Below the pieces are notes generated by a model. It did no database searches. It was not told the DNA's origin and worked only from the letters and a program-made list of their open reading frames with translations. A stretch of DNA of 54,573 nucleotides from Lamprocystis purpurea DSM 4197 (GTDB lineage: Bacteria; Pseudomonadota; Gammaproteobacteria; Chromatiales; Chromatiaceae): assembly GCF_000379525.1 (NCBI RefSeq), contig NZ_KB902517.1:1-54573 (forward strand). Reading direction: 5' to 3'. The position numbers and the translations under genes are program-made. Each line of letters starts with the position of its first letter. Positions within the stretch are counted from its first letter, which is position 1. Below are positions 46,101 through 54,573 of the stretch, piece after piece.

Positions 46101-46829
46101 ATGCCTCTGATCTCCCGTTCCCTTGCCGAGATGATCGGCACCTTCTGGCTGGTACTCGGCGGTTGCGGCAGCGCGGCCCTGGCGGCCGTCTTTATGGCCG
46201 GCACCAACGATATCGGTATCGGCCTGCTCGGCGTCGCCTTCGCCTTCGGCCTGACAGTCGTCACGATGGCCTATGCGATCGGACATATCTCAGGGTGTCA
46301 TCTCAATCCGGCCGTGACGGTCGGTCTGGTGGCCGGCGGCCGCTTCAGCGCGGCTGAAGCGCCTATGTATATCCTCTTCCAGACCATCGGCGCCATTGGG
46401 GCGGCCTTCCTGCTCCTGATGATTCTCAAGGGCCAACCCGACTTCGTCCTGGCGGCCAACAGCCTGGCGGTCAACGGCTTCGGCGAACTGTCGCCCGGCA
46501 AGTACCCCATGTTGACCGGCTTCATCATGGAAGTCGTCATGACCGCCATGTTCCTGTTCATCATTCTGGGCGCGACCGACAAGCGCGGCATCGGCTCCCA
46601 CGCCGGCCTGGCGATCGGCCTGGCGCTGACCCTGATCCACCTGATCTCGATTCCGGTCACCAACACCTCGGTGAACCCGGCGCGCAGCACCGGCCCGGCC
46701 TTGGTGCTGTTCCTGAATGGGCAGGGGCTGGCCATCACGCAACTGTGGCTGTTCTGGGCCGCACCGCTGATCGGCGGCGCGATCGCCGGCGTGGTCTACC
46801 GCCTGTTCGAGACCAACGAAAGCAAGTAA
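46101..46829 (+). CDS. aqpZ: Aquaporin Z, water channel
   Basis: The 242-residue inner-membrane protein is placed at ATG 46101 because GGAG lies six bases upstream; an in-frame ATG at 46089 lacks a site. Both channel motifs are intact: [14 protein letters not shown] and [14 protein letters not shown]. Six hydrophobic helices are visible, beginning [27 protein letters not shown] and the overall sequence fit AqpZ better than a glycerol facilitator. It transports water during osmotic change. No operon partner is present. Confidence 0.95.
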   Translation: MPLISRSLAEMIGTFWLVLGGCGSAALAAVFMAGTNDIGIGLLGVAFAFGLTVVTMAYAIGHISGCHLNPAVTVGLVAGGRFSAAEAPMYILFQTIGAIGAAFLLLMILKGQPDFVLAANSLAVNGFGELSPGKYPMLTGFIMEVVMTAMFLFIILGATDKRGIGSHAGLAIGLALTLIHLISIPVTNTSVNPARSTGPALVLFLNGQGLAITQLWLFWAAPLIGGAIAGVVYRLFETNESK

Positions 46830-47149
46830 GTTGCGTGCTTTCTCGTTCCCACGCTCCAGCGTGGGAATGCCGTCCGGCCGCTCCAGCGGCCGGTGGCGCC
46901 ACACGACCAAGAAAACCGGAGGTCGAGGCTTTCGCCGGTCGATCTCGCGTTTGGGCGGCCCTCGTCCGGCTAATAAAGCCTCGACCTCCTGTTCGGGACG
47001 CCCGTATGTCGGCCGGAACAATGATCAAGACCGCATGCAGATTACAGGACTACACAATCGCTTATCCGAATCCGATTACGACAACGACAACGACAACGAT
47101 TGTATTCGTTGTATAACTTACTTCTGACCCGTTACCAAGCCGCCGCCCC
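46830..47149. other. 320-bp gene-free region of palindromes
   Basis: Between aqpZ and the convergent proB there are several elements. A palindrome TTCCCACGCT/AGCGTGGGAA lies at 46846-46867 and a palindrome CCGGCCGCT/AGCGGCCGG at 46874-46893. The REP-like repeat is at 46918-46989. A short tandem repeat (CGACAA)x3 lies at 47079-47096, followed by the 7-bp hairpin ACAACGA/TCGTTGT (47093-47112). No gene is seen. Confidence 0.7.
46918..46989. repeat. REP-like hairpin repeat, copy 2
   Basis: Left arm 46918-46938 (GGAGGTCGAGGCTTTCGCCGG) and right arm 46966-46989 (CCGGCTAATAAAGCCTCGAC plus CTCC) pair with a short bulge. The arms match copy 1 at 28864-28932, while the loops are unrelated. Confidence 0.8.
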
Positions 47150-48274
47150 TCAGAGTACCACCAGATTGTCCCGATGGATCAGTTCGTCGGCATCCACATA
47201 CCCCAGGATCGACTCAAAGCGGCTGGTCGGTTCGCCGCGAATGCGCAGTGACTCCTGCACGTCGTAATTCACCAGGCCCCGCGCCACTTCCCTGCCCTCC
47301 TCGTCCACGCAAGCCACCACTTCCCCGCGGTTGAAGGTGCCATGCACGGCCTTGACGCCGACCGCCAACAGGCTGGTGCCCTTCTCGCGCAGTGCCCGCA
47401 CCGCGCCCGCATCCAGAATCAGTCGGCCGCGCACCTGGAGGTGACCGGCGAGCCATTGTTTCCGTGCCGCCTGAGGGCACTGCACCGGGACCAGCAGGGT
47501 GCCGACGGCCTCCCCGGCGCCGATGCGGGTCAGGACCCCTTCCCCGCGCCCGGGGGCGATGATGGTCCCCGCCCCGGAACGGGCCGCCAGGCGGGCCGCC
47601 CGCACCTTGGTCACCATCCCGCCGGTCCCCAACCCGGTCACACTGCCGCCCGCCACCACGTCGAGTTGCGGATCGTCCACGCGGGTTTCACTGATCAGGC
47701 GCGCCTCCGGATCGCCCCGCGGATCGCGGTCGAAGAGGCCATCCTGATCGGTGAGCAGGATCAGCACCTCGGCCTCGATGAGATTGGCAACCAGGGCGGC
47801 CAGGGTATCGTTGTCGCCGAAGCGCAGTTCGTCGGTGGCGACCGTGTCATTCTCATTGATGACCGGGATCACCTTCAGACTGAGCAGAGTCCGCAGGGTG
47901 CTGCGGGCATTGAGATAGCGTGCCCGGTCGGCCAGGTCGTCACGGGTGAGCAGGACCTGGGCGGTGTGCAGACCGAAGGTCTTGAAACAATCCTCATAGG
48001 CGCGCACCAGACCCATCTGGCCGATGGCCGCCGCCGCCTGGAGTTCATGCAATGCCTTGGGGCGTTCGCGCCATCCCATCCGCGCCATGCCCTCGGCCAC
48101 GGCCCCGGATGACACCAGGACCACATCGTGCCCGGCCGCCCGGCGCGCGGCCATCTGCTCCACCCAGGGCATCAGCATGCCCCGCTCCAAGCCCTGCCCG
48201 TCGCGGGTCAGGAGTGCACTGCCGATCTTGACGACCCAACGGCGGGTCGTCGGAAGCGTGTTACGGGAGATCAA
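47150..48274 (-). CDS. proB: Glutamate 5-kinase
   Basis: The 374-residue protein starts at TTG 48272-48274 with AGGA upstream; no in-frame ATG fits. It phosphorylates glutamate in the first step of proline synthesis. The amino-acid kinase domain shows [53 protein letters not shown] and [22 protein letters not shown]-terminal PUA domain (about 285-374, [22 protein letters not shown]) is present, as in E. coli ProB. It is the last gene of the rplU-rpmA-obgE-proB block, 51 bp after obgE. No proA is adjacent. Confidence 0.95.
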   Translation of the reverse strand: MISRNTLPTTRRWVVKIGSALLTRDGQGLERGMLMPWVEQMAARRAAGHDVVLVSSGAVAEGMARMGWRERPKALHELQAAAAIGQMGLVRAYEDCFKTFGLHTAQVLLTRDDLADRARYLNARSTLRTLLSLKVIPVINENDTVATDELRFGDNDTLAALVANLIEAEVLILLTDQDGLFDRDPRGDPEARLISETRVDDPQLDVVAGGSVTGLGTGGMVTKVRAARLAARSGAGTIIAPGRGEGVLTRIGAGEAVGTLLVPVQCPQAARKQWLAGHLQVRGRLILDAGAVRALREKGTSLLAVGVKAVHGTFNRGEVVACVDEEGREVARGLVNYDVQESLRIRGEPTSRFESILGYVDADELIHRDNLVVL

Positions 48275-48325
48275 GACGACATCCTAATCCATCGTGGGGT
48301 TGAGCGTTGCGTAGCCGCCGGCCAG

Positions 48326-49423
<1,098 letters not shown>

Positions 49424-49439
49424 TTAAGCCTAAAACGCG

Positions 49440-49466
49440 AAAAGCCCCGCCCGGAGGACGAGGCTC
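49440..49466 (-). terminator. Intrinsic terminator between rpmA and obgE
   Basis: On the minus strand AGCCTCGTCC (49466-49457) pairs with GGGCGGGGCT (49453-49444), 10 bp with two G-T pairs and a 3-nt loop. TTTTCGCGTTTT follows. The ribosomal protein transcript could end here in part, before obgE. Confidence 0.7.
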
Positions 49467-49550
49467 TCGCGTCGACGCCAGTGGAATCCCGATCACCGAT
49501 GATGTGTCGGGGAGCCCGCCGGGCAGGCTCCCGAACATCACCGGAATGAC

Positions 49551-49814
49551 TCAGGATGCGGCGGCCTCGACGGTGACGAATTTGCGATTCTTCGGGCCTT
49601 TGACCACGAAGCGCACCACGCCGTCCTTCAGGGCGAACAGCGTGTGATCCCGGCCCAGGCCGACATTGACGCCATTGTGGACACCCGTACCGCGCTGCCG
49701 CACGATGATGCTGCCGGCCGTGATTGTCTGGCCGCCGTAGATCTTGACTCCCAGTCGCTTGGACTCGGAATCGCGACCGTTACGCGAACTACCGCCTGCC
49801 TTTTTGTGTGCCAT
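49551..49814 (-). CDS. rpmA: 50S ribosomal protein L27
   Basis: The 87-residue protein starts at ATG 49812-49814 behind [29 protein letters not shown] is the invariant L27 N-terminus, which reaches into the peptidyl-transferase centre. [10 protein letters not shown] and [16 protein letters not shown] follow. There is no cleavable N-terminal extension. It lies 13 bp after rplU, as in nearly all bacteria. Confidence 0.98.
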   Translation of the reverse strand: MAHKKAGGSSRNGRDSESKRLGVKIYGGQTITAGSIIVRQRGTGVHNGVNVGLGRDHTLFALKDGVVRFVVKGPKNRKFVTVEAAAS

Positions 49815-49827
49815 CGTTGCCTCCCGA

Positions 49828-50142
49828 TCAGCCTGCGCTGATGCCGGTGATCTGAATCTCCGTGAACCACTGGCGGTGGCCCTGGCGCTTCAGGTGATGC
49901 TTGCGCCGCCGGAATTTGATGATGTGAACCTTGTCGCCGCGCCCGTGTGCCTTGACCGTCGCGGTCACTGTGCAGCCGTCGATATAGGGCGTGCCGACCT
50001 TGATCGTGTCGCCGTCCGCAACCAGCAGCACCTTGTCGAGCGCGACATCGGAACCCGGCTCGACCACGAGCTTTTCGACCTTGAGGGTGTCACCCTCGGA
50101 GACCCGGTATTGTTTGCCACCGGTCTGAATCACCGCGTACAT
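49828..50142 (-). CDS. rplU: 50S ribosomal protein L21
   Basis: The 104-residue protein starts at ATG 50140-50142 ([25 protein letters not shown]). [21 protein letters not shown] and the basic RNA-binding end [23 protein letters not shown] are standard L21. It binds 23S rRNA in the large subunit. It is first in the leftward ribosomal block, from a good promoter at 50205-50233. Confidence 0.98.
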   Translation of the reverse strand: MYAVIQTGGKQYRVSEGDTLKVEKLVVEPGSDVALDKVLLVADGDTIKVGTPYIDGCTVTATVKAHGRGDKVHIIKFRRRKHHLKRQGHRQWFTEIQITGISAG

Positions 50143-50204
50143 GATCTTGAGTTTCCCCAGGCAAAGTCAAAAGCCGACGCTCCGCGCCGGGTGAAAGACC
50201 CACA

Positions 50205-50233
50205 ACAATACCCGCGTACACTCGCCACGTCAA
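50205..50233 (-). promoter_or_regulatory. Sigma-70 promoter for rplU-rpmA
   Basis: On the minus strand the -35 TTGACG (50233-50228) and -10 TATTGT (50210-50205) are separated by exactly 17 bases. The leader to rplU would be about 55 nt. Confidence 0.7.
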
Positions 50234-50284
50234 CAGAAAACAGTTGCGCCGCCAAAACACAAGCAGCACAATCCGGCGTCCACC

Positions 50285-50313
50285 TTGACAGCCCCATGAC
50301 ACGCACCTAGCAT
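50285..50313 (+). promoter_or_regulatory. Sigma-70 promoter for ispB
   Basis: A consensus TTGACA (50285-50290), a 17-bp spacer and TAGCAT (50308-50313) are present. The start of transcription near 50320 would give a leader of about 47 nt. It faces away from the rplU promoter in the same 224-bp gap. Confidence 0.7.
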
Positions 50314-50366
50314 CCGCGGGCATCATCCGACCCTTATTTTTCGTGATCTGAAGAACTCCCCAGCGC

Positions 50367-51335
50367 ATGGACCTTTCCGCGATCCGCCTTCCCGTCGTTG
50401 AAGACTCCAAGAGCGTCGACGCACTCATCGTGCGGCGGCTGCGCTCGGACGTCGTGCTGATCAACCAGATCGGCCACTACATCGTCAACAGCGGCGGCAA
50501 GCGCCTGCGACCCTTGTCGGTGCTGCTCGCGGCCCGTACCTGCGGCTATTCGGGCGCGCACCACATCGACATGGCCGCGGTCATTGAGTTCATCCACACC
50601 GCCACCCTGCTGCACGACGATGTCGTCGACAGCTCGGAGTTGCGCCGCAACCAAGAGACCGCAAACGTGGTCTGGGGCAACGAAGCCAGTGTCCTGGTCG
50701 GCGACTTCCTGTATTCACGCGCCTTCGAGATGATGGTCGACGTGGGCAATATGCGCATCATGGAGATCCTGGCCCACGCCACCAATCGCATCGCCGAGGG
50801 CGAGGTCCTCCAACTCCTCAACACCAAGGACCCGGACACCGACGAGGCACGCTACATGGAAGTCATCGTGCGGAAAACCGCCACCCTCTTCGAGGCCGGC
50901 ACCCGGCTGGGCGCGGTCCTCGCCGAAAGTCCGGATTACATCGAGACGGCGATGGCCGACTACGGCCGCCACCTGGGAATCGCCTTCCAGTTGATCGACG
51001 ACGCGCTCGACTACGACACCGGCAACGCGGAACTCGGCAAGAATGTCGGCGACGACCTCGACGAAGGCAAGCCAACCCTGCCCGTCCTGCGCGCCATGCA
51101 GGTGGGCACCGCGGAGCAGCGCCAACTGCTGCGCGAGGCCATCGAGCGCGGCGGACGCGAACGCATCGACGACGTCATCCGGGCGATTGCGTCCACCGAC
51201 GCAATCCAGTACACTACGCAGCTTGCATTGGATCACGCCCGTCTAGCTCGTGAGGCGCTTTCAGCCCTCCCACCCTCAGACGCAGCCGAAGCCCTTGCCG
51301 CCTTGGCCGATTTTGCGGTGAGCCGAACCCACTGA
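50367..51335 (+). CDS. ispB: Octaprenyl-diphosphate synthase (long-chain trans-prenyltransferase)
   Basis: The 322-residue protein starts at ATG 50367. The two aspartate-rich motifs that bind magnesium and diphosphates are LLHDDVVDSSELRR (from Asp84) and QLIDDALDYDTG, and GGKRLRPL is the allylic-substrate region. The position beside rplU-rpmA and the length match IspB of gammaproteobacteria. It makes the polyprenyl tail of ubiquinone and menaquinone, needed for respiratory or photosynthetic electron transport. Exact chain length cannot be read from sequence. Confidence 0.95.
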   Translation: MDLSAIRLPVVEDSKSVDALIVRRLRSDVVLINQIGHYIVNSGGKRLRPLSVLLAARTCGYSGAHHIDMAAVIEFIHTATLLHDDVVDSSELRRNQETANVVWGNEASVLVGDFLYSRAFEMMVDVGNMRIMEILAHATNRIAEGEVLQLLNTKDPDTDEARYMEVIVRKTATLFEAGTRLGAVLAESPDYIETAMADYGRHLGIAFQLIDDALDYDTGNAELGKNVGDDLDEGKPTLPVLRAMQVGTAEQRQLLREAIERGGRERIDDVIRAIASTDAIQYTTQLALDHARLAREALSALPPSDAAEALAALADFAVSRTH

Positions 51336-51410
51336 TGCGTGGCGGTTTACTTTATCGGATGCAAGTAACGACGCCTGATCCCGCGCGTGTCGTTGCGATC
51401 GACCCTTTTT

Positions 51411-51489
<79 letters not shown>

Positions 51490-51506
51490 AATTCCCGCTT
51501 TATATC

Positions 51507-51529
51507 AACCGGTTACGACCGGTTTTTTT
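51507..51529 (+). terminator. Intrinsic terminator of tRNA-Pro
   Basis: AACCGGT (51507-51513) and ACCGGTT (51518-51524) close a TACG loop and are followed by a run of T to 51529. It is placed 18 bp past the tRNA CCA end. Confidence 0.85.
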
Positions 51530-51564
51530 CTACTCCTCCCGCCCGTGGCGGGTGTGCGTGACAA

Positions 51565-52656
51565 CTAACGTGACAACCTGATCCCTTCGTGATCCAGCAC
51601 CGAAATGGCATCCGCCAGGTCGCTGGGCCTCAACCGGGCATAGACCCGGTGGGTTATCGCCACATCGGCGTGGCGCAGAAGCTCCGACACTCGCTCAATC
51701 GGCACGCCTGCCTGGATGAGCCAACTTCCGCATGTCCTGCGTAGATCGTGAGGATGCACATCCTCCAAGCCCGCACTCTGGACGCACGAGGTGAACGCCT
51801 TCCGGATGTTGACGATGCGCTCCCCATCCTTGGCACAAAATACCCACGGCGACGCAGGACAATGCAAGGCCCGAAAACTGGCTCGCGACGACAACGCTTC
51901 GCGAGCTGCTTCGTTCAGCGGCACCTGACCCGATTTGCCGTTCTTCTGGTCGGTTGCGCCGAACTCTACGCGGCACCTCGGCAAGTCCACTCTGCCCCAC
52001 TCCAGTCGGAGCATTTCCCCGGGCCGCATTCCCGTGTTGAGCGCGAGGACGATAAAATCCACCAGATGGGCCGTCCGATCCCCGCGGCGCTGAGCTTCAC
52101 TCAGTAGGCACTGCGCCTCCTCTTGCGTCAGCCAGCGCTCACGGCCAGAAGGCTCCCGCTGACGCCGACTCTGCCACGGGTTCAATGTGTCCCATTCCAA
52201 CTCTCGACGAGCCCAATTCAGGGCCGCCGACATCAGCCCGACCTCCTTGTTGATCGTCCCTGGTGCGATCCCGTCCGCGGTCCTGCTGGCAATGTAACCG
52301 CGCACCTCCGGCGCTCCGATGCTAGCCAACGTGCGCCCGCTGAAAATCGCGTACAGCGCCTTTGCACTCCAGCGGTCGCGCTCCGGCGCACGCTTCGTTG
52401 GGCTCACCTTGGTGAGGTAAGCCAACATCAGGTCATCGAACGAAGCGCCGTCACCAGTCGCCTGCGTTTCACCGGACGCCATCCAGTTCGCACGAATTGC
52501 GAGCGCTTTCAGTCCGTTCGGGTCATCCTCAACGGTAACGCCAGTACTGCGCCGAGATCGTCCGCCGCCTGCTGTCGGGACAGATGCCCACCAGTACGGC
52601 GAGTCCTGCCGCTTGAAGATCCCGCCTTGTTTCCGCCTTGTCGGTCGTATTGGCAT
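51565..52656 (-). CDS. Tyrosine recombinase / integrase
   Basis: The 363-residue protein starts at ATG 52654-52656 (MPIRPTRRKQGGIFKRQDSPYWWAS, a common phage-type N-terminus). A SAM-like DNA-binding domain covers about 70-155. The catalytic residues are Arg211 (NTGMRPGEML), Lys241, His303 and Arg306 (HPHDLRRTCGSW), His329 (LLRHADVAIT) and Tyr339 (HRVYARL), so it should be active. It cuts and rejoins DNA between the tRNA-Pro attachment site and the circular element. Its first 49 codons overlap the HTH gene in another frame. Confidence 0.95.
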   Translation of the reverse strand: MPIRPTRRKQGGIFKRQDSPYWWASVPTAGGGRSRRSTGVTVEDDPNGLKALAIRANWMASGETQATGDGASFDDLMLAYLTKVSPTKRAPERDRWSAKALYAIFSGRTLASIGAPEVRGYIASRTADGIAPGTINKEVGLMSAALNWARRELEWDTLNPWQSRRQREPSGRERWLTQEEAQCLLSEAQRRGDRTAHLVDFIVLALNTGMRPGEMLRLEWGRVDLPRCRVEFGATDQKNGKSGQVPLNEAAREALSSRASFRALHCPASPWVFCAKDGERIVNIRKAFTSCVQSAGLEDVHPHDLRRTCGSWLIQAGVPIERVSELLRHADVAITHRVYARLRPSDLADAISVLDHEGIRLSR

Positions 52657-52916
52657 GTGCTTTGCTCCAGCACCGCCACCCCGGGCGGATTATCTCCGAA
52701 AGCATTGTTTGCAACCAGCGCCCGCGCGCTGCTTGGGTCAATTAGGCGGCGACGGCCGATCCGCACCGGGGTCAGTTTGCCTTCCGCGAGTAAGCGCTTG
52801 ACCAATCGAGGGCTTATGCCACCCAGTTGCCGCGCTGTTTCGTCTACACTCCAGAGCAGCGTCTCGGTCACCTGGGCCCTCCTACCGGGATCACTTTCAC
52901 CCGTGTGAGGGGCCAT
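52509..52916 (-). CDS. Small helix-turn-helix protein (excisionase-like)
   Basis: The ATG at 52914-52916 is favoured by GAGGAG upstream; the frame is open further left without a site. Of 135 residues, about 20-65 form a MerR/excisionase-type winged helix (WSVDETARQLGGISPRLVKRLLAEGKLTPVRIGRRRLID). The remaining 70 residues look unstructured and overlap the integrase start by 148 bases, so the functional protein may be just the front half. It may control integration direction or integrase expression. Family assignment is by pattern only. Confidence 0.75.
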   Translation of the reverse strand: MAPHTGESDPGRRAQVTETLLWSVDETARQLGGISPRLVKRLLAEGKLTPVRIGRRRLIDPSSARALVANNAFGDNPPGVAVLEQSTCQYDRQGGNKAGSSSGRTRRTGGHLSRQQAADDLGAVLALPLRMTRTD

Positions 52917-53013
52917 CAGTCGCGCTCCTCGCTTTGCGTTTCCGGTGTCATGGACTCCAACATATAGCTTAAAGATATTTATGACAATACATAAAAAATA
53001 TATTTTCCACCAG

Positions 53014-53044
53014 TAATAAAAAGCCCCCACGGCACGCCGTGGGG
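53014..53044 (-). terminator. Intrinsic terminator of primase gene
   Basis: On the minus strand CCCCACGG (53044-53037), loop CGTG and CCGTGGGG (53032-53025) are followed by a T-rich run GCTTTTTATT. It lies 38 bp past the primase stop. Confidence 0.85.
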
Positions 53045-53081
53045 AGAAAAAGGTGGATAAACAGATAGGGTCCGTACTGAT

Positions 53082-54116
53082 CTAGGCTGCCGCCCGGATC
53101 TTGAGGCTCCAGACGTCGGCCCAATCGAGTCCCTTCGCACCCCCCGGGATCGGTCCCGGTGGCAGATGCACCGCCACCTGGATGCCCATCGTCAGGAGCC
53201 GAGCTCGCAGTTTGTTGGCTGCAAACGCCCCTCGTCCGGAGCGGTCGAGGTCCGCCCAGATGACGACGAGGGTCACCCCAGGTGGGGGCTCGAAGGCTTC
53301 TACGAGTGCTGCTGAGACGCCGGCCCACACCGGCATATTGGTGCGCTGCCGGACCGCCAGAGCGGTCTCGATGCCTTCGGTGACACCCAACTCGGCGCCG
53401 GCCGGAAAGAGCCGGATCGCCCCACCGCTCAAAGTGCCCATTTCGGGCATCAGTTTCTTCGGGCTCGTCACCGGCGCCTTCGCGCCGTCCGTGGTCAGGT
53501 AGGTCCGATGCAGCGTCACCGGCTGCCCGGCGGCATCGGTAACCCGGCTGATGATGGCCGGGTAGGTCCCAACCCGCACCCGCTCCTCGTAGTACCCCAG
53601 TGCGGGATGGAACCGCACAACGGCGGGGTCCGGCATCGCGTCGATCCCGCGGCGCAGGAGATAGCGCCGCAGCGGCAGGGCCTCGCGCCCATAAGGGTCC
53701 AAGGTCTCCGACCAGATCCGCCGCAGGGCGGATTCCGCGCCCGCGTGATCCCGGTGTTGCGCCGAAACGGGTGCTCGCCGAGGTGTCGATTTCGCGGCGC
53801 TCCAGAACCCGCCGCCATCCAGCCGGAGATCCTGGGCCACCGCTTCCAGGGCCACGCGGAACCCCCAGTCGTTCGCCCACATCAGTAGGGCGAAGCCGTC
53901 GCGGCGGGGTCCGCAGGTATTGCAGATCCCTCCCCCGCCTTCGTTGGCATCGTTGAAGACGCGGAAGCCGTCCTGTCCGCCATGGACGGGACAAGGGACA
54001 TGCCGACCCGGACGGACCAGGGCCGGCTCCAAGCTCGGCGCCAGCCGCCCCAAGATGCCAAACCATTGGCCGCGAGCGTGTTGGCGGACTACGGCCGCCT
54101 CGATGTGGTCATTCAT
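53082..54116 (-). CDS. Zinc-finger/TOPRIM primase-like protein of mobile element
   Basis: The 344-residue protein starts at ATG 54114-54116 behind GGAG. The N-terminal zinc-binding site is Cys42, His45, Cys65 and Cys68 (PCPVHGGQDG, GICNTCGP). A DUF7146-like linker follows, and the C-terminal TOPRIM core has LGVTEGIETALAV and VVIWADLDRSGRG. Such proteins synthesise primers for replication of phages and integrative elements, often fused to or followed by a helicase; none is fused here. It is transcribed toward the HTH and integrase genes. Confidence 0.9.
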   Translation of the reverse strand: MNDHIEAAVVRQHARGQWFGILGRLAPSLEPALVRPGRHVPCPVHGGQDGFRVFNDANEGGGGICNTCGPRRDGFALLMWANDWGFRVALEAVAQDLRLDGGGFWSAAKSTPRRAPVSAQHRDHAGAESALRRIWSETLDPYGREALPLRRYLLRRGIDAMPDPAVVRFHPALGYYEERVRVGTYPAIISRVTDAAGQPVTLHRTYLTTDGAKAPVTSPKKLMPEMGTLSGGAIRLFPAGAELGVTEGIETALAVRQRTNMPVWAGVSAALVEAFEPPPGVTLVVIWADLDRSGRGAFAANKLRARLLTMGIQVAVHLPPGPIPGGAKGLDWADVWSLKIRAAA

Positions 54117-54217
54117 CGCAATCTCCAAAGTCGGATGCGGCGACAGGCAATCCCGATCAGTGATCCCCCTGTCACCCCTGGGCTGGTTAGACCGAAGTTC
54201 CATCGAGAACCATTCTC

Positions 54218-54308
54218 ATCTTGACCTTAAGTCTCTGATCTCTTAGAGCGTTGATCATTGGGGTCCGCTATCTTGACCATAAATGTACCCATGTAAATAT
54301 CTCTTAGA
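54218..54308. repeat. Two pairs of direct repeats upstream of primase
   Basis: ATCTTGACC occurs at 54218-54226 and 54270-54278. ATCTCTTAGA occurs at 54238-54247 and 54299-54308. The region is AT-rich and lies 100-190 bp before the primase start, next to the transposase gene. It could be iteron/operator-like or hold an IS end. It fills the 230-bp gap 54117-54346, where no gene is seen. Confidence 0.5.
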
Positions 54309-54346
54309 CACTTGTAAATCTGCGTATATGTTTTATGCTTGTATGC

Positions 54347-54573
54347 ATGTACATTGACATCGTGCCGAACCGCAACTCCCCCCCGGCGATCTTGCTGCGC
54401 GAGTCGGTGCGCGAGGGCAAGCGGGTCATCAAGCGCACCCTGGCGAACCTCTCATCGCTGACCCTCGCGCAAGCGCAAGCCATTCGGGCCGTCCTCAAAG
54501 GCCAGCCACTCGCTGCAGTCGATGAGGTATTCGAGATCATTCGCTCGCGCGCCCATGGGGCGGTCCAAGCGAT
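54347..54573 (+). CDS. IS1634-family transposase, N-terminal part
   Basis: The frame opens at ATG 54347 and runs off the right edge after 75 codons. MYIDIVPNRNSPPAILLRES, then EGKRVIKRTLANLSSL, is the recognisable N-terminus of IS1634-type (DDE, IS4-superfamily) transposases. The catalytic residues lie beyond the window, so intactness cannot be judged. No strong ribosome binding site is visible. Terminal inverted repeats are expected within 54200-54346 but I could not define them. Confidence 0.85.
   Translation, partial: MYIDIVPNRNSPPAILLRESVREGKRVIKRTLANLSSLTLAQAQAIRAVLKGQPLAAVDEVFEIIRSRAHGAVQA

Larger units (their letters stand above)
51490..54573. mobile_element. Integrative element at tRNA-Pro, left portion
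   Basis: A tyrosine recombinase, a small HTH protein and a Zn-finger/TOPRIM primase, all pointing toward the tRNA gene, make a typical integrative-element end. The attachment site is inferred to be the 3' part of tRNA-Pro (about 51465-51489). No second copy of that sequence is seen, so the far end lies outside the window. AT-rich stretches at 52960-53020 and 54240-54350 contrast with the host. An IS1634-type transposase begins at 54347. Confidence 0.7.

Noticed and set aside
52123-52908. A 261-codon plus-strand frame opposite the integrase
   Set aside because: The opposite strand carries the complete tyrosine-recombinase residues; this frame shows no family features.

Overview
The window looks like a chromosomal segment of a purple sulfur bacterium of the order Chromatiales. 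It is GC-rich and dense with genes. It carries soxB divergent from soxX-soxA-soxK-soxL, the arrangement known from Allochromatium-type bacteria, where soxYZ lie elsewhere. It also has the gammaproteobacterial block ispB / rplU-rpmA-obgE-proB. No photosynthesis gene is present, so the assignment rests on the sox layout and general protein character.

Layout. 1-8.2 kb: a secreted FGE/SUMF1-type protein (partial), a DUF3782 nuclease-like protein with an apparent frameshift, and a giant secreted RHS/YD-repeat protein with an unusual domain order. 8.3-10.6 kb: parC. 10.7-17.1 kb: a compact co-directional cluster of two trypsin-like proteases (one with an effector-associated domain), two small proteins, a P-loop ATPase with a Death-like N-terminus and a large STAND ATPase; I read it as a candidate protease-based conflict (immunity) system. 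17.3-32.4 kb: a second defence block with a phosphorothioation-associated methyltransferase-like fusion, a NERD protein, a SNF2-type helicase with DUF3883, DUF2283, an AAA ATPase, a DUF1156 DNA methylase, UPF0175, two DUF433 proteins and a DUF499 ATPase. Together 10.7-32.4 kb form a defence island.

32.4-37.3 kb: an MBL-fold hydrolase, a CsbD-like protein and a membrane protein coupled to an Hsp70-like actin-fold ATPase. 37.4-42.4 kb: thiosulfate oxidation genes. SoxXA loads thiosulfate onto SoxYZ, SoxB hydrolyses the bound sulfate, SoxK helps SoxXA, and SoxL is a rhodanese. 42.7-46.8 kb: waaA, an isochorismatase-like hydrolase, a Pcm-like methyltransferase, a small exported protein and aqpZ. 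47.1-51.5 kb: proB, obgE, rpmA, rplU, ispB and tRNA-Pro(CGG). 51.5 kb to the right edge: an integrative element beside the tRNA gene (integrase, HTH protein, Zn-finger/TOPRIM primase), followed at the edge by the start of an IS1634-type transposase.

Intergenic gaps are rich in palindromic dispersed repeats. One of them appears to have inserted at the end of the Hsp70-like gene, leaving a 9-bp direct repeat and supplying its stop codon. An interleaved pair of perfect 8-bp stems (H-type pseudoknot topology) lies between the two defence blocks.
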